NCBI GenBank assembly: GCA_030762175.1 | Contig: CM060833.1 | Span: forward strand, 165,232,001-165,296,000 | From: Metallyticus violacea | Lineage: Eukaryota > Arthropoda > Insecta > Mantodea > Metallyticidae | Length of the DNA: 64,000 nt | Reading direction: 5' to 3' | In this document: positions 47,457-58,958 of the stretch, one piece after another | How positions within the stretch are numbered: the first letter of the stretch is position 1 | Layout of the letters: each line of letters begins with the position of its first letter | Position numbers and translations under genes: made by a program | Notes under the pieces: generated by a model | Database searches by the model: none | What the model was told of the DNA's origin: nothing | The model's input: only the letters and a program-made list of their open reading frames with translations

Positions 47457-48731
47457 ACGAGGGTAAGACCATAAGTTTCGCATAAGGAGCATCGCCTTCA
47501 CAAAAACCTTATCTGGTTTATATCTTATTTGTTAAGTAAATAGTTGCAGCTGTAACTTTGGCTCCTCTGTGTTCAGATATAGTTGCATAAAGAAGGCTAT
47601 GTGTAAAAGATCGTGATATGTTCAAAATGGAGAATCGACATGTTATTAAGTTCTTCACCAAAGAAGGACTTACTCCAAAAAAATTAAACAGCGATTGGAC
47701 GGTGTATATGGGGAAGCATCCCCCTCATATTTTACCGTAAAAGAATGGACCAAACATTTTCGAATGGGTCGAGAAAGCATTGAAGACAAAGAGCGCGCAG
47801 GTCGGACCTTGGAGGTGCTCTCTCCTGAAAACATCGATCGCTCTTGTGGAGAAGAAATTGTGCAAGACCGGCGGCTCAAAAGTTACAGAAATAGCAACAA
47901 GGTTTGGCCTTTCTAAAACAATAGTCCTTTATTCACGATCATTTAAACATGAATAAGGTTAGTGCAAGATGGGTACCTAGACTTCTTTCCTCATTCCAAA
48001 AGCAGCAACAAATCATCTGTTGTGGGGCATTTTTGGATCTCTGCCGTGGCAACGGGAGAAAAGTTCTGCAAACCATTGTTACAGGAGATAAAACTATGAC
48101 TCTCTACTGTGATCTCTTGTCCAAAAGCGAATAATTGGAGTAGCGTAAATCTGGCGAAGCACCACCTCTAAAGGCCAAGGTCACTCAGTCAACCAAGAAG
48201 GTCATGGCCGCAAACTTTTGGGTCTGTGAAGGAATACTCTTCATTGACATCAAGGAGAGGAACACTACAGTAAATGGGGAGTACTATGCTGGCCTATTGA
48301 ACAGACTACGTGTTTCCATCAAAGTGAAAAGGTGAGGAAAGCTGAGTGGTGGTGTGTGCCTTCTTCACGACAACGCGCCTGTGCACACAGCTCTTGTTGC
48401 AAAGGAAGGTGTGAAGAAATGTGACTTCAATGAGATCGACCAGTCACCCTACAGCTCAGATCTCGCTCCCATTGACTATTCCTCTTCTCAAAACTAAGAA
48501 GGGCCTTTGAGGAAGAAAATTTAAATGTGACGAAGAAGTGATGGATCCTGTTTATGCCCATTTTGCAGACAAGATTTCTGACTATTTTGGGGGGAAGGGA
48601 TTGAAATATTAATTCAAATATGTGAGAAGTGTATTGAAAAAAGGGTAACTATATTGAAAAGTGAAATATAGTTTTTGTCTTTATCATACCTAGAAAATGG
48701 CTATGCCAGAAACTTATGGACCTACACTCTT
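47457..48731 (+). mobile_element. Mariner M4 (same family as M1), near full length
   Basis: The ends match in inverted orientation: GGTAAGACCATAAGTTTCG at the left and GAAACTTATGGACCTACACT at the right. The coding strand is plus. Blocks seen: MENRHVIKFFTKEGLTPKK, then FRMGRESIEDKERAGRTLEV, the linker 'VQDRRLKSYRNSN', a first-Asp block 'VTGDKTM', IDIKERNTTVNGEYYAG, LLHDNAPVHTALVAKEG and 'SSDLAPIDY'. All three catalytic Asp positions are still Asp, but frameshifts and stops in several places prevent a full protein. It is the best-kept catalytic set of the four family members. Confidence 0.92.
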
Positions 48732-50217
48732 ATTTCAGATTTTAATCATTTTGTAAACTTTTCCCAATGTAGGAAAGTTTGTATTTCTTTAGCTTTTAAT
48801 TAAGGATGCTATATTAAAATAATCCTGAGTTTGTAAATTATAATTGGCTATGATATTTATTGAAAGACTGGAAAGTCTTCATTTTTACAATCTTATCAAT
48901 AATATATACGTTAGCCTGCTACTCTGCTCAGAATGGCAGCCTTCCCGCATATTAGGAACGTAACTTTCCCTTCGTGCTGCCTGGAAAGCAGATGGAGGCG
49001 ATTCCCTCAGCTGGAATGTCGGTTTGCTGTTGCATTATTCAACCTGCTGCACAACTTCACCACAACCTCTGTGATGTGCTCCCTTTCGTCTTGTTTAATG
49101 TTGCATTATCTTTCTTGTTTGCTGGCTTGGCTTTTACACTATTAGCGGTTGCCTTGTATCACTTGACTGCAAAACGGCGGGACTGTGGGGCACTATGGTT
49201 AACATTGCACATATGACAACGCAGAAGCAAGGACAGTTTCTACACAATGAATCAATCCATCTACTTCTTCATTTACTGGGACAGACGGCTCATTAAATTG
49301 AAGTCACGTCATCAATATTTCGTATATTTTCATTATTCATGGCCAGTACACCAAATAGCACTAAACTGGCCTACATGACCATTACTGAGTGTGTCATTGT
49401 TTTTTTAGTTGGCCAGTTTTTCCTCCTTTTTACCCTTAGTTTATTTTAATCTTTTAAATCGTTAATATATATAATTTATTCATTTTTTCTTCTTTCTATT
49501 CCCTGCTTGTAGTTCGCTCGCTATATTTAACGTCATTTGTTCTTAGTTTCTTTTTCGTAAGTTCTTTCTATCATCCTTTTCTTTATTTCTATTTTATCGA
49601 TCAATTTATTCATTTGCTATGTCATTAAACTGCCTCTTTCTTTTTTCTTAATAACAATTGTAGAGAGATATTTTTTGACCAGAGTCCTGAAAAGTCCCTA
49701 AGTATCACCCTCACTGAAATATAAATATAATATAATATATATGTTTGCAAACCTAATTATCATATTTCATGTATTGTAATTAGTAATGTAGATATCATAT
49801 ATGTATAATGTGGTATAATGTTAACTCGTGAATTGTACGTCAACGAAAGTCTCTCATGTTTTTCGGGTAGGTAGCTGGGAAAGTCAAGAACGTCATAAAA
49901 CTATACACCAGGAAGAAGCCCTTTATGATGTGTGAAGCCCCCTCTTTAAAAGGACTACCGTTTCAAAGTTAATAACCGAAGGACTTTAAAATCCGTTAGG
50001 TCTTTGAACCAGACAGGCTGTTGTACTGATAGTTTTTAAATTAGCCAATGTCAACAAAATGTTTTAAACTTTCAAAAATAGCGAATGGCATATGTGGCAG
50101 ATGATCTTGAACTAGCCAATGGAAAATGTAGGTTTGATTTTTTAATGATAGGAGTGAAACTTGCAAATGCCTATGTGACCCCTTGGTGTCGTTAAGCTAA
50201 CGATACTTGCTTTGAAT
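48732..50217. other. Unassigned stretch
   Basis: A GC-richer patch at 48930-49215 has overlapping open frames of 70-80 codons without family features. The remainder is AT-rich. Confidence 0.45.
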
Positions 50218-50300
50218 TAAATATATAAGGTGGCGGTTGTGAGACAGTTCTCACTTGACATACGCAGCCATTAGTTAAGCAGTTTTCAGTTTCACACACC
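50218..50300 (+). promoter_or_regulatory. Weak candidate core promoter
   Basis: A TATATAA-type box at about 50221-50228 is followed 30-60 bp later by initiator-like CAGTTCTCACTTG and TCAGTTTC. It lies about 0.9 kb 5' of the receptor exon and on the same strand. TATA-like words are frequent in AT-rich DNA, and the exon is internal (it begins at TM1), so a link is unproven. Confidence 0.15.
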
Positions 50301-51190
50301 GCGGCACTTGTCTGTAAGGGCCACACACGTATGCTAAGTTTATATTCGACGCAGCTAAATCTATCGTACTCGAAACACCAGAGGACGCGAAATATTTTGA
50401 ACATATTAAAGTATTAATATATATTATGTCGCATTGCGCGATTATTTATACTATTGAACTCATTTCCCGATCCTGCTGAGTGCGTATCAAAATAGAAGAA
50501 TGTATCCTGAGAAATTGTCATAGAAGCGTGGACAATAACAACGAAGCGATCATTCGTCAATTTACCAAATCTTTTCAAAATTAGTACCCAACCTGGGTCA
50601 CTTAGTCAGAGCCTACTAAACCACTTCCAAATTGGTGCCCAACTTGGGGCCACTCATCGAATAGCTTCAGTCCGCAACTGAACTCAAGCCGCGAGGGACC
50701 TTCCATGAGAATGTTTTCCTTGAATTTCTACATTCGTTTTATTACGTAATGAATAAATATTTTGTAAATCTTTTTTAAAAGAATCATGAATTTGGACGAA
50801 GACCAACGTTTTCCCTTGTGTAGTTTGTTTTTGTTACCTTTCCTACGTGGAATGACGCAATCGCAAACCCTTATACTTATAAGTGTGGGATCAATTGCAT
50901 TGGGGAAGCTATTGCTCTTCATGGTAATTGTTCATTGTTAATATTTGTTTTTTGTCTTTCTTCATTATAGTGCGGCATACTATATGCTAACTCTTATCTT
51001 TACATTCTGTCTTTCTTTTTGTTTTACTTATTCATTAATGAACGCATTTTTGTAACCTTAAAACAAATATGTTGTTCATTTATTTGCAGTAGTAGGTGTT
51101 AACAGAGAGATCGAAATAGTGCATATTTAATATAGACATAGGCTCGTTTAGTTTATTGAACCATATAACATAATTTGTGTATATTTTCAG
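50301..51190. other. Presumed intron flanking the receptor exon (5' side)
   Basis: Ends with TATATTTTCAG, a good splice acceptor. I searched this stretch for an exon encoding the N-terminus and start of TM1 and found none. Confidence 0.5.
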
Positions 51191-51434
51191 GTAACGTGTT
51201 TGTGATCGCGGCGATTCTGTTGGAGAGAAACCTGCAGAACGTGGCTAACTATCTCATCCTGTCCCTGGCCGTAGCAGACCTCCTGGTAGCCTGCCTGGTT
51301 ATGCCCTTGGGTGCTGTATATGAAGTCAGTAAACAGTGGACTCTGGGGCCCGAGCTATGTGATATGTGGACCTCCAGTGATGTTCTCTGTTGCACAGCTT
51401 CCATCCTCCACCTCGTTGCTATCGCTCTGGACCG
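51191..51434 (+). CDS. Internal exon of a serotonin 5-HT1-like G protein-coupled receptor (TM1-TM3)
   Basis: Amine-activated seven-helix receptor of the plasma membrane. The exon starts after TATATTTTCAG with the last two bases of a Gly codon (phase 1) and ends at 51434 before GTAAGT, splitting the Arg codon of the DRY motif (phase 2). It gives 80 complete codons. Residues, counting the first full codon as 1, are N1 (conserved Asn of TM1), 'SLAVAD' with D29 (TM2 Asp), WTLGPELC with C56 (extracellular disulfide Cys at the top of TM3), and D63 in [10 protein letters not shown] (the TM3 Asp that binds the amine). '[19 protein letters not shown]' is nearly invariant in 5-HT1 receptors of animals. 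'NLQNVANYL' and '[10 protein letters not shown]' favour protostome 5-HT1 over 5-HT7, dopamine or octopamine receptors. Coding is intact with no stop. Flanking exons (N-terminus; TM4 onward starting with the Tyr-Trp after the Arg) are not seen in the window. An intron at DR|Y is a known conserved position in aminergic receptor genes. Being a lone exon, it could also sit in a duplicated or partial gene. Confidence 0.95.
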
Positions 51435-52399
51435 GTAAGTGAACGAATATATTTAACACGAGGACAAAAAAATCTCAGAGATGGAAATCTCGTATATTAC
51501 AAATGAATTATTATAAGCCAAACGGCAATTAATTAGTTAAGTAATTATATAGTACTGTAACTTTTCCCAGATTAGGGATCGGTTACACATACAGTTTATC
51601 AATTACGTAACTTTCCCAATGGTTTAGATGGTGGCCTCTTCATAAAAAGATAAAAGTTGACCATCAAACTTTATTAAAATTAACGACTTAGTTCTTAATC
51701 CTATTTTAAATTACGTTTTTTTAGCGCACCATAATCGTTAAGATATTTAATGCATATCAATGTGTGGCTCATTTTGAGTTTTTGAACTTTTTTGTTTTAT
51801 TTAATTAAAGAAAGTGTTTCAACATAAATGTTACTTCTCTCAAACACTATCAACTTCATAGAAACATTTACTGATAGTGATTTGACGCGTTGAAAGAACA
51901 AACCTGAACAAAATTTCTCCTACCTTTTTTATACTGCAATAATAGTGAGTTTCTATGCAAAATTTCAGCTAACATAGCAAATACACATGAAAAACCAACG
52001 TGAGAGCCTATGGAAATTGCTATTTCACACTCGTCATGTGAGGACATAAGTTGGAAATGAAAAATTAGACTTAAAACATTCTTACAAGTTTTGAGATATA
52101 AAGGCATCACTTATTACAATAGTATTGTTATAATACTATACATACAATGAATTATTTCCAACATACGTATACTAAACTAATGAAATTCGTTAATTTCTAT
52201 TTAGTCGCAACAAAGCTATCTCGTGTTTCATTCTTGGTACACATTGTTAATGTTGTTACGCTTGCCATTGGTTGGTTCACTTAGTATTACACTTTTCTTA
52301 TCTGAAATTTAATCTTTTCATATTCTTGGCTATGTATTTGTTCCTTTGAACGGTTACATTTTTATATTATAAATATTGTCATAAATGCCAACAAACAAC
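51435..52399. other. Intron 3' of the receptor exon, unassigned part
   Basis: Begins with the donor GTAAGTG. AT-rich, no recognisable gene. Confidence 0.6.
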
Positions 52400-52995
52400 A
52401 TTAAGACATACATTGTAACAGCACTTACCTGATACGCGAAATTTATACAAACGAGCTTACTAGATTTATATGATTTAAAACGTTTTGCCAACGAATATTT
52501 CTTATTTGAATTGGAAATTAAGGTCCTTACCTAACATAAAAACACGTTCAAGCGAACTTGTTGTGTTTATATGATTAAAACGTATTATCAATGAATGTTT
52601 GGATCTTTAAATAGAATATTATGGTCTCCAATTTACGTAATAAAATAAAAAATGAACCCCATAGATAAACATAACAATATAGCTATTACTATAAATGTTT
52701 GTGACTTTATATTGAGCATTATATCCCCTACCTAATATAAAAACAAATGGAAACGAACTTATTAAATTAATATAATTAAAACATATTATCAATGAATGTT
52801 TTGAGTTTATAACCTTTATCTTACGTAATAACATACGTAAATGAACTTCTTAAATTAACATAGCTAAATAGCTGTTACATTAGGAAATGTTTGTGGCTTT
52901 ATATTGAACATTATAGCCTTTACTAATATATAAGCATGTGTAAATGAACTATATTAAAATAATATAACTAAACAATTGCTATCAATGAGTGTTTA
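52400..52995. repeat. Diverged ~100-bp tandem repeat, about six units
   Basis: The motif 'AATGAATGTTT' or close variants recurs at 52491, 52591, 52691, 52792, 52882 and 52985, a spacing of 90-103 bp. Each unit also carries 'CCTTACCTAATATAAAAACA', a 'GAACTT' block and 'TTAATATAATTAAAACA'-like blocks in the same order. Units are diverged by substitutions and small indels. AT-rich, non-coding, within the presumed receptor intron. Confidence 0.88.
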
Positions 52996-53189
52996 GGGAC
53001 ATAAATGGGATATTTTCAGTTTTCAGGCCCTTTCCCCACCGCTTTATACCAGACGGAGTAAAAACCGTTCTAAGGCACAAGCCATTATCACATATACATA
53101 GGGTATAAATGGTATAAATGTATACACATTTCAAGCAAAGAAAAACTGTGTTAACATATCAAAACTCAATTCACACAAACAGAAAATGA

Positions 53190-53700
53190 TGAGCACTAAT
53201 CATCTTAAACTTTTACAGTTAACAACAGTTGCTCAAAATGCCCACCATCGGCGTCGATACACTTCTAAGTACGTTGAACTACTGATTGAACAACGTGTCC
53301 TCAGCGACTGCAGCACATGCCGTTTCAATTTCTTCCCGAAGTGCTGCCAATGTAGCTGGTTTTCTACGGTATACAACATCCTTAAGAGTTCCCCATAGGT
53401 AGAAGTCCAACGGTGGTTCTGTTCTGTACACACATCTCCATTGTCTTTGAACTTCAACAACATTCTCAGTTTTCCAATAGCACTTCAAAATTGCTTTCCG
53501 CTGTTCAAACGATAATCTTGGCTCCATTTTGTTGTAGCAACGCTAGTATAACGTAATGTGAGTCACGTCTGTTTACAGAACTTCATACGATAATTTTGAC
53601 TTCATTTGTTCATTGTTGATTTACCTGTCACGTAGCAACGCTGTCATAATGTATGTGAGTCACATCTGTTTACAAAACATCATACTACACATTACTGGTG
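53190..53700 (-). mobile_element. Internally deleted Tc1/mariner-superfamily element
   Basis: On the minus strand the frame 53527-53279 starts MEPRLSFEQRKAILKCYWKT and then ENVVEVQRQWR. This is the N-terminal helix domain (DUF4817-like) of a transposase family. The frame then jumps directly to PPLDFYLWGTLKDVVYRRKP, which normally lies near the third catalytic residue. The C-terminus follows as 'VVQR' and IDADGGHFEQ, extending to about 53215. Roughly 250 codons of the middle are missing at the junction near 53420. 5' of the start codon, a ~100-bp direct duplication lies at about 53534-53590 and 53632-53690 (GTAGCAACGCT...CATAC). Confidence 0.8.
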
Positions 53701-53751
53701 TTTTTCGGTCCAACTTTGAAATATATTAAACAGATATCTACTGTGAAAGGC

Positions 53752-53862
53752 ATGTATGTATGTATGTATGTATGTATGTATGTATGTATGTATGTATGTA
53801 TGTATGTATGTATGTATGTATGTATGTATGTATGTATGTATGTATGTATGTATGTATGTATG

Positions 53863-53893
<31 letters not shown>

Positions 53894-53920
53894 TGTGTGT
53901 GTGTGTGTGTGTGTGTGTGT
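53752..53920. repeat. (TATG)n followed by (GT)n
   Basis: About 35 perfect tetranucleotide units to 53892, then about 13 GT units to 53920. Open frames on both strands are shadows. Confidence 0.97.
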
Positions 53921-54221
53921 CCATGCCTATTAACACTTTAGAAGCTACATTTTTGTTTATACTCAACAAAACTCGACATATAACCATAAATTAACAAACG
54001 ATTTGCTAAGTTCGTTAACTAGCAAAATTGGATCATTGGGGTGGGGTTTACCCTAAAGCAAAAATTAAAACAAATAATAAAAGCCATTATAACGACCGTA
54101 ATTTTCTTTATCATAATTAAATTCGATATATTTCATTAAAATAAGTCAATATAAATTGTTTATGAATATAAGAGCAAGTGGGTCATTAGGAGTGGGAGAT
54201 AATGGGGAATTTAACTTTTTT
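53921..54221. other. Unassigned stretch
   Basis: AT-rich, nothing recognised. Confidence 0.5.
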
Positions 54222-54487
54222 TTACCGCCACGGATGGCCGAGGTCGTTAAGGCGCGGACTCGTGAGCGGGAGGTCTGAGGTTCGGATTCCGCCAGGGCCG
54301 TCCTTCCTGACTAAGATTTTTTCCAAGTTTTCCTCAGTCCTCACAACTGGCAAACGCCGCGGAGATACCCTAAACGTAGGCCCTGAACGTTTCCTTCCTT
54401 AAAACTAAATCCTTTCCAATATATCATTTCATGTATCACCAGTACTCATCACCTATGGTGTCCCAATAAACGGGTGTTAAACACCAT
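54222..54487 (+). mobile_element. SINE-2, full length
   Basis: The head ACCGCCACGGATGGCCGAGG, B box GGTTCGGATTCC, CCAGGGCCG and body are present. The 3' end is diverged (ATAAACGGGTGTTAAACACC), lacking part of the 'CAGTAGTAAAAA' block. Confidence 0.88.
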
Positions 54488-56143
54488 TCGAAAAAAAAAA
54501 GCCTATGCAATTTTGGACCACATCACTAAATACCACTACATCAAAACTGGGTGCATTTGACACAGTAGTGTGTTTTAATGATGGCTGCAGAGCAGTTTTA
54601 GATACCAGTAGGAAAGAGATTGAAAATTGCACTGATAGAAAGTGTTCGCCGCGGATACATCTCTAAGGAGGATATAGCTAGAGACGAAAATGAACGCATA
54701 TAAAGCGAGAAAATGTGAAAATATTGGGGTTATAGACAAGGGATGCCCTAAATACAAATCATTGTTCATATCCACACATTTATCTTTAATGAACGGAACT
54801 TGTATTTTTCATATTTCAAGTGGACTTTTTATCTATAACCCCTCAAAGGAAAATGGATGAACTTTTATTGCTTGTTTTTCGGTCTAGGAACTACACGTTC
54901 CACCTAAATTTATAGCTCAATTGTTCCATATATCTTATTTAAAACATATATATATGTATATGTATAAAGTCTGATTTAGAAGATACGTTACATTTTTCTT
55001 TCAATTGTCTTCACAAGGAAGAAAAACATTTACGTGGAATACGACAAGCAGTTCATATATGACATAAAAATTGCTTTGAACCAGAAACCATTTTTAATGA
55101 AAAAAGAGCACCGATAAAGTTTCCAGCAATGATAATTTTAAAAACTCATGTTATTTTAATACAATGAACTATTTTCAGAGAGTGTAGAGATGTATAAGCA
55201 ATTTCACAACTGGTCTACAACTGAACATAACGCAGTTGTATTGCGTTAAACATGTTTGCATCAGATACTGATAAGTTGATATTAAGGCCAAACCGGGTGA
55301 AAAATTGATTTAAAATGTAATTAAAACTGACTTACGAGCATAGAAATATCGATTTTCCGCAACCAGTTATAAGGGTTTTCTAAAAATTCCCTCAAATCTC
55401 GAACGAATTATTTGACAGCGCTACACTGAACATCTATTAACTGCCTTCTTGTATTATGTTGCCAATCTAGAGGGAGCTCTTTAACCGCTTGTCTGGCGTA
55501 ATGCTAACGCAAAAACTCATGTTCCGCAGGTTCAATTCTAGCCATTTACTTTTTAAAAATTTTTATAAAGTACTGCGATACGCACACTAAAGAATGGTGA
55601 ATAAAATTTAGGTAATTTTGAATACATGACACCCAGCTCATTAAGATTACCCATAATTCTACCTTTTGTAAGCAAAGGTTGTAATTGTATGAATTGATAT
55701 GTTAAGATTTAAGTGCATAGATTGAAACATCGTCTTAAAACGTACGCTAAAAGCTGTATTATTAGGCCATAGTTAGAAAACGGGGGGAAAAAAGTGATGA
55801 ACGAGACTCGAACTCGAAAACAAATGACTATCTCGTAATCGATAGCTAATGTCACAACCATGATGCCAGAGTGATATATTCAGAAATCTTTCGTTATCGT
55901 GCCTTATGCTTTCGAGGGGCATCTTCATTAGCCAGTGGCGCACTGGCACATTAGAAATTTATAGCTTTAGCTTCGAAATTTGAGAAAATAGGCCATACGT
56001 CTTCTATCTCAAATTGCTTATATATACATCTCTACATTCTGAAATTATTTCGGCTAGCTCATTAACATCTTTTATGTGTACAACACTAACTTTATATATA
56101 TACATATACCCGCACGCACGCACGCACGCAGAGAGAGAGAGAG
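54488..56143. other. Unassigned, with two weak tRNA-like remnants
   Basis: GCAGGTTCAATTCTAGCC (+, near 55530-55547) and, on the minus strand, GAGTTCGAGTCTCG with a hairpin CTATC..GATAG (55795-55875) look like decayed B-box and anticodon-arm sequences. They may be relics of tRNA-derived SINEs. (CGCA)n and (GA)n simple repeats end the stretch (56112-56143). Confidence 0.35.
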
Positions 56144-56417
56144 TCGATCCTGGTGGTGTAGTGGTAACCATACTTACCTTCTAAACCCAAGGTTGCGGGT
56201 TCAAACCCGGCCAGGGTCGATGGGTTTTTTCGGGCGTAAAAATCTTAAGTATGGCTTCCTTCGGAAGGGAAGAAAGCCGTGGGTCCCGTGTCGTACATTT
56301 ACGGCATGGAAAAGAACCTCAAGCCTGAAAGAAGAGGCCTCTGAGCAAAATTTGTCGGCCGAATTGAATGGGCGTTGATGACTTGAGATGTTAAAGAGCG
56401 TCCTTAAATAATAATAA
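56144..56417 (+). mobile_element. SINE-1, full length, between simple repeats
   Basis: Starts TCGATCCTGGTGGTGTAGTGG with B box GGGTTCAAACCC. The acceptor halves still pair (ATCCTGG region with CCAGGGT). It ends GAGCGTCCTTAAATAATAA. A (CGCA)n(GA)n tract precedes and a (CA)n tract follows. About 20 bp are deleted near the 'GTCGGCCGAATTGAATGG' part. Confidence 0.92.
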
Positions 56418-56420
56418 AAC

Positions 56421-56421
<1 letters not shown>

Positions 56422-56467
<46 letters not shown>

Positions 56468-56472
56468 ACACA
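56422..56472. repeat. (CA)n
   Basis: About 25 dinucleotide units with one interruption, just after the SINE-1 tail. Confidence 0.96.
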
Positions 56473-56939
56473 TTACTTTTATATGAAATATCCTCAGAGG
56501 AAATTGTAGGTTAAATAAATTCACTTCTTATCATTAACATAAAACTTTAAGCTATTATTAATGCCCAAAAGTTAATTCTAATTTCTATAAAATTACCAAG
56601 AAATGGTTAACTTCTAGAAGTGAAAGCATACGTTGCGTCCCTTCATTAATGTTAACTGTTTTATGTAAATGGCTCTTAATGCAATATAAGGAATAACTGA
56701 TACTAGTATCCTTGCATTCATATTAGCTTTACATTCAAACAGGTGTGTACCTCCTTGAGTAGAAGTTTTTTTTTTCTATCACTCGAAATAAGAGAGTCTA
56801 TCAGGTACAAACACAGTTTCTAAAACGTTTGCTACAAGTAGGGAGGATATAGAAAATTGTGGGGTTCTTAAAGGGTTTGGTATTCCAACGAAAGTGTGCA
56901 TTTAAAAATAAGAATAAATAAATACTGGTTAAGGATAAC
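56473..56939. other. Unassigned stretch
   Basis: AT-rich, nothing certain. The end may be upstream RT sequence of the next LINE. Confidence 0.4.
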
Positions 56940-57640
56940 ACGGGGGAATCAAGCTCTTCTTCGAGCAGTTTGTCTAAGGGAGCAAATAAGGGAAGGTTGG
57001 AATATGGAATGGGCATTAAAATAAGGAAAGGCTTAGAAAAAATTGAATTAGGGTATATTTGGTTAAGGGGGGAGAGGACATTACGCGAAATAGTTGGAAA
57101 ATAGTTAACAGACGTTTGCGAGATATAGATAGACAAAATACTGAGTCTCAATGCGCAGAAAAAGTATCGCTTTACCTGCAGGCTGAAATACACCCGGTGT
57201 GGGGTAGAGCGGGCATTGTTTAGATATCTGTGGCAGAGAAGAAAGAGTGGTCTCGCATGGTTCAGATTAGGAGCTTGGAAAGGAAACAAAGCAGTTAATG
57301 CTCTCGGGAAAAGAATTTGCCCATTGTGCAGAGAAAGCGATACCTGGAGGCATATTTTGGTAGAGTGCGGGGAAACGGAGATTTTAAGGAATGAGCATTT
57401 ATCGCGGCAATTTCTGAATTCCAATAGAAATTTGAACATATGCCGGCCGGGAAGTGTTGGTGCATGTGAGATACTCACAAAATTTGGGAATATTTCTAGA
57501 AAAGACTTGACAAAAAAACGTTAATGGCTATAGAGAAGAAAGGGGGAGTTGGAGAGAGGGTGTGAGTAAATGGAAGGGGGGCTCAAGAGTAAAGATTCCA
57601 TTCATGTTTATGTATTTGTATATAAAATTATTGTTAGAAA
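56940..57640 (+). pseudogene. Non-LTR retrotransposon, RT C-terminus and 3' UTR (copy 2)
   Basis: The sense frame gives 'SWKIVNRRLRDIDRQNTESQ' and CAEKVSLYLQAEIHPVWGRA. After a frame change at about 57215 it continues as FRYLWQRRKSGLAWFRLGAW, KGNKAVNALGKRICPLCRES and DTWRHILVECG. The Cys/His segment (C-P-L-C, then H and C about 10 residues on) is the CCHC-like knuckle found at the C-terminus of several LINE families. The 3' UTR matches copy 1 (16.8 kb). The 225-codon minus-strand frame at 56801-57478 is its antisense shadow. Confidence 0.88.
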
Positions 57641-58958
57641 ACGTAAATATATCGAAGTATTTATAATTATTAAATTATAATTAAAGCACTCAGTACTTTG
57701 TGACACGTATCGCACGATGTTTTCCACGTTTAGTTATATATCTTACATTGCGGTATTGCGGCTGCTAAGAGTTGGACGCTTGTAAGAGATCGATATTTCT
57801 AAAGATATGCTACCTTATAATGTAAATATTAGCCAAACACAAATATTAGCTATTTTGCTTCACTACTGCTTCGCCAAGGCTAGGGCAATGTAAATAACGC
57901 AACGGAATTTGCAGCGGTGAAAACTGACAACATAACAATCAGCTGTGTTGTCAATCTGGCAGGCAGGATACGACAAGTATTTCATAGAATTGCCCTCGTT
58001 CTGAAGTGAGTTTATTTTAAAAGGTCCTCTGTTAGACTTCCTTAAACTTAGAATTAAGGATACTTTAGTGGGACGTGAAAAACAAATTCCTTATGATTTT
58101 CTGCATCAAATGATGTATATTACCATGGGTTTTTATAGTTATAGAAACACAAAACACGGCCTCCGCAAGGTTACATTCCCTTTAAATGCATATAGCACAA
58201 ACAAAATTAAAACTTAGTCACTGGTCCATCAACATTCCTTCTCTCCGTCTATCGTGGAAGTCATAAAACCTATTCCCGGGACCTCTGTACTGAGTAAATG
58301 TTTCCTTGGGAACACATAAAAGCCAAATGAGAGTTTTAAACACTACCTATGGGAACGCATTCCTTAAGACTGTTTTTTTGGGACTATAAACTCTAATGTC
58401 GGTATAATGGATGTCGTTTGTTTTTTTAATAAAGGATATGTACGCAAGTATCGGAGAAAATGGGCATTGATGTGTGTCCCAATACTAGATCCTCTCTATA
58501 CACGAGACTATAAGCTATTTACTGAAGCACAAACTTTTCAAAAAATAAACAAGAAAGACAGAGAAAGAGAGAGAAAAGAAAACGGAATTTGAAGAGGAAG
58601 AAAGAAGGCTAGGAATCACTAAAACATGCTGGAATGTTTCAAATTGGGGTGTATTATTCACATAGATATGCATCCCCCCCTTTTATACAGATTTAAAATT
58701 TATATGTTTGTACATTATTCTCAGAAACTATATAAGATAGAGAGATTATTTGTATTTAGTTTTTTTAGGTCGTATAGGTTTATAAAATGATAGGAAAGGC
58801 GTTTGTAAAAATCTCAATATAATATTTTTAAATTTATCATTTTACCGTATTTTCCCGTTGATGCTTGCGCGTCGAATCTGATGTAGGAATAGTATTCGAA
58901 AAAGTGCCCTGAGTGTGGTCGGGAAGGTAGTTACATTTACGGTAGAGTAGTTATAATA
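57641..58958. other. Unassigned stretch
   Basis: AT-rich; nothing recognised. Confidence 0.5.

Noticed and set aside
48933..49216. Overlapping 70-80 codon frames as a small gene
   Set aside because: No family features, no splice or promoter evidence; GC-richer patch only.
50301..51190. First coding exon of the 5-HT receptor just upstream
   Set aside because: No frame with TM1-like sequence ending in a Gly-splitting donor was found; GGTAATT near 50931 has no TM1 coding before it.
53685..53994. 98-100 codon frames on both strands
   Set aside because: TATG array read in both directions; no other content.
56801..57478. 225-codon open frame (minus)
   Set aside because: Antisense of a LINE RT C-terminus whose sense strand has clear RT and CCHC motifs.
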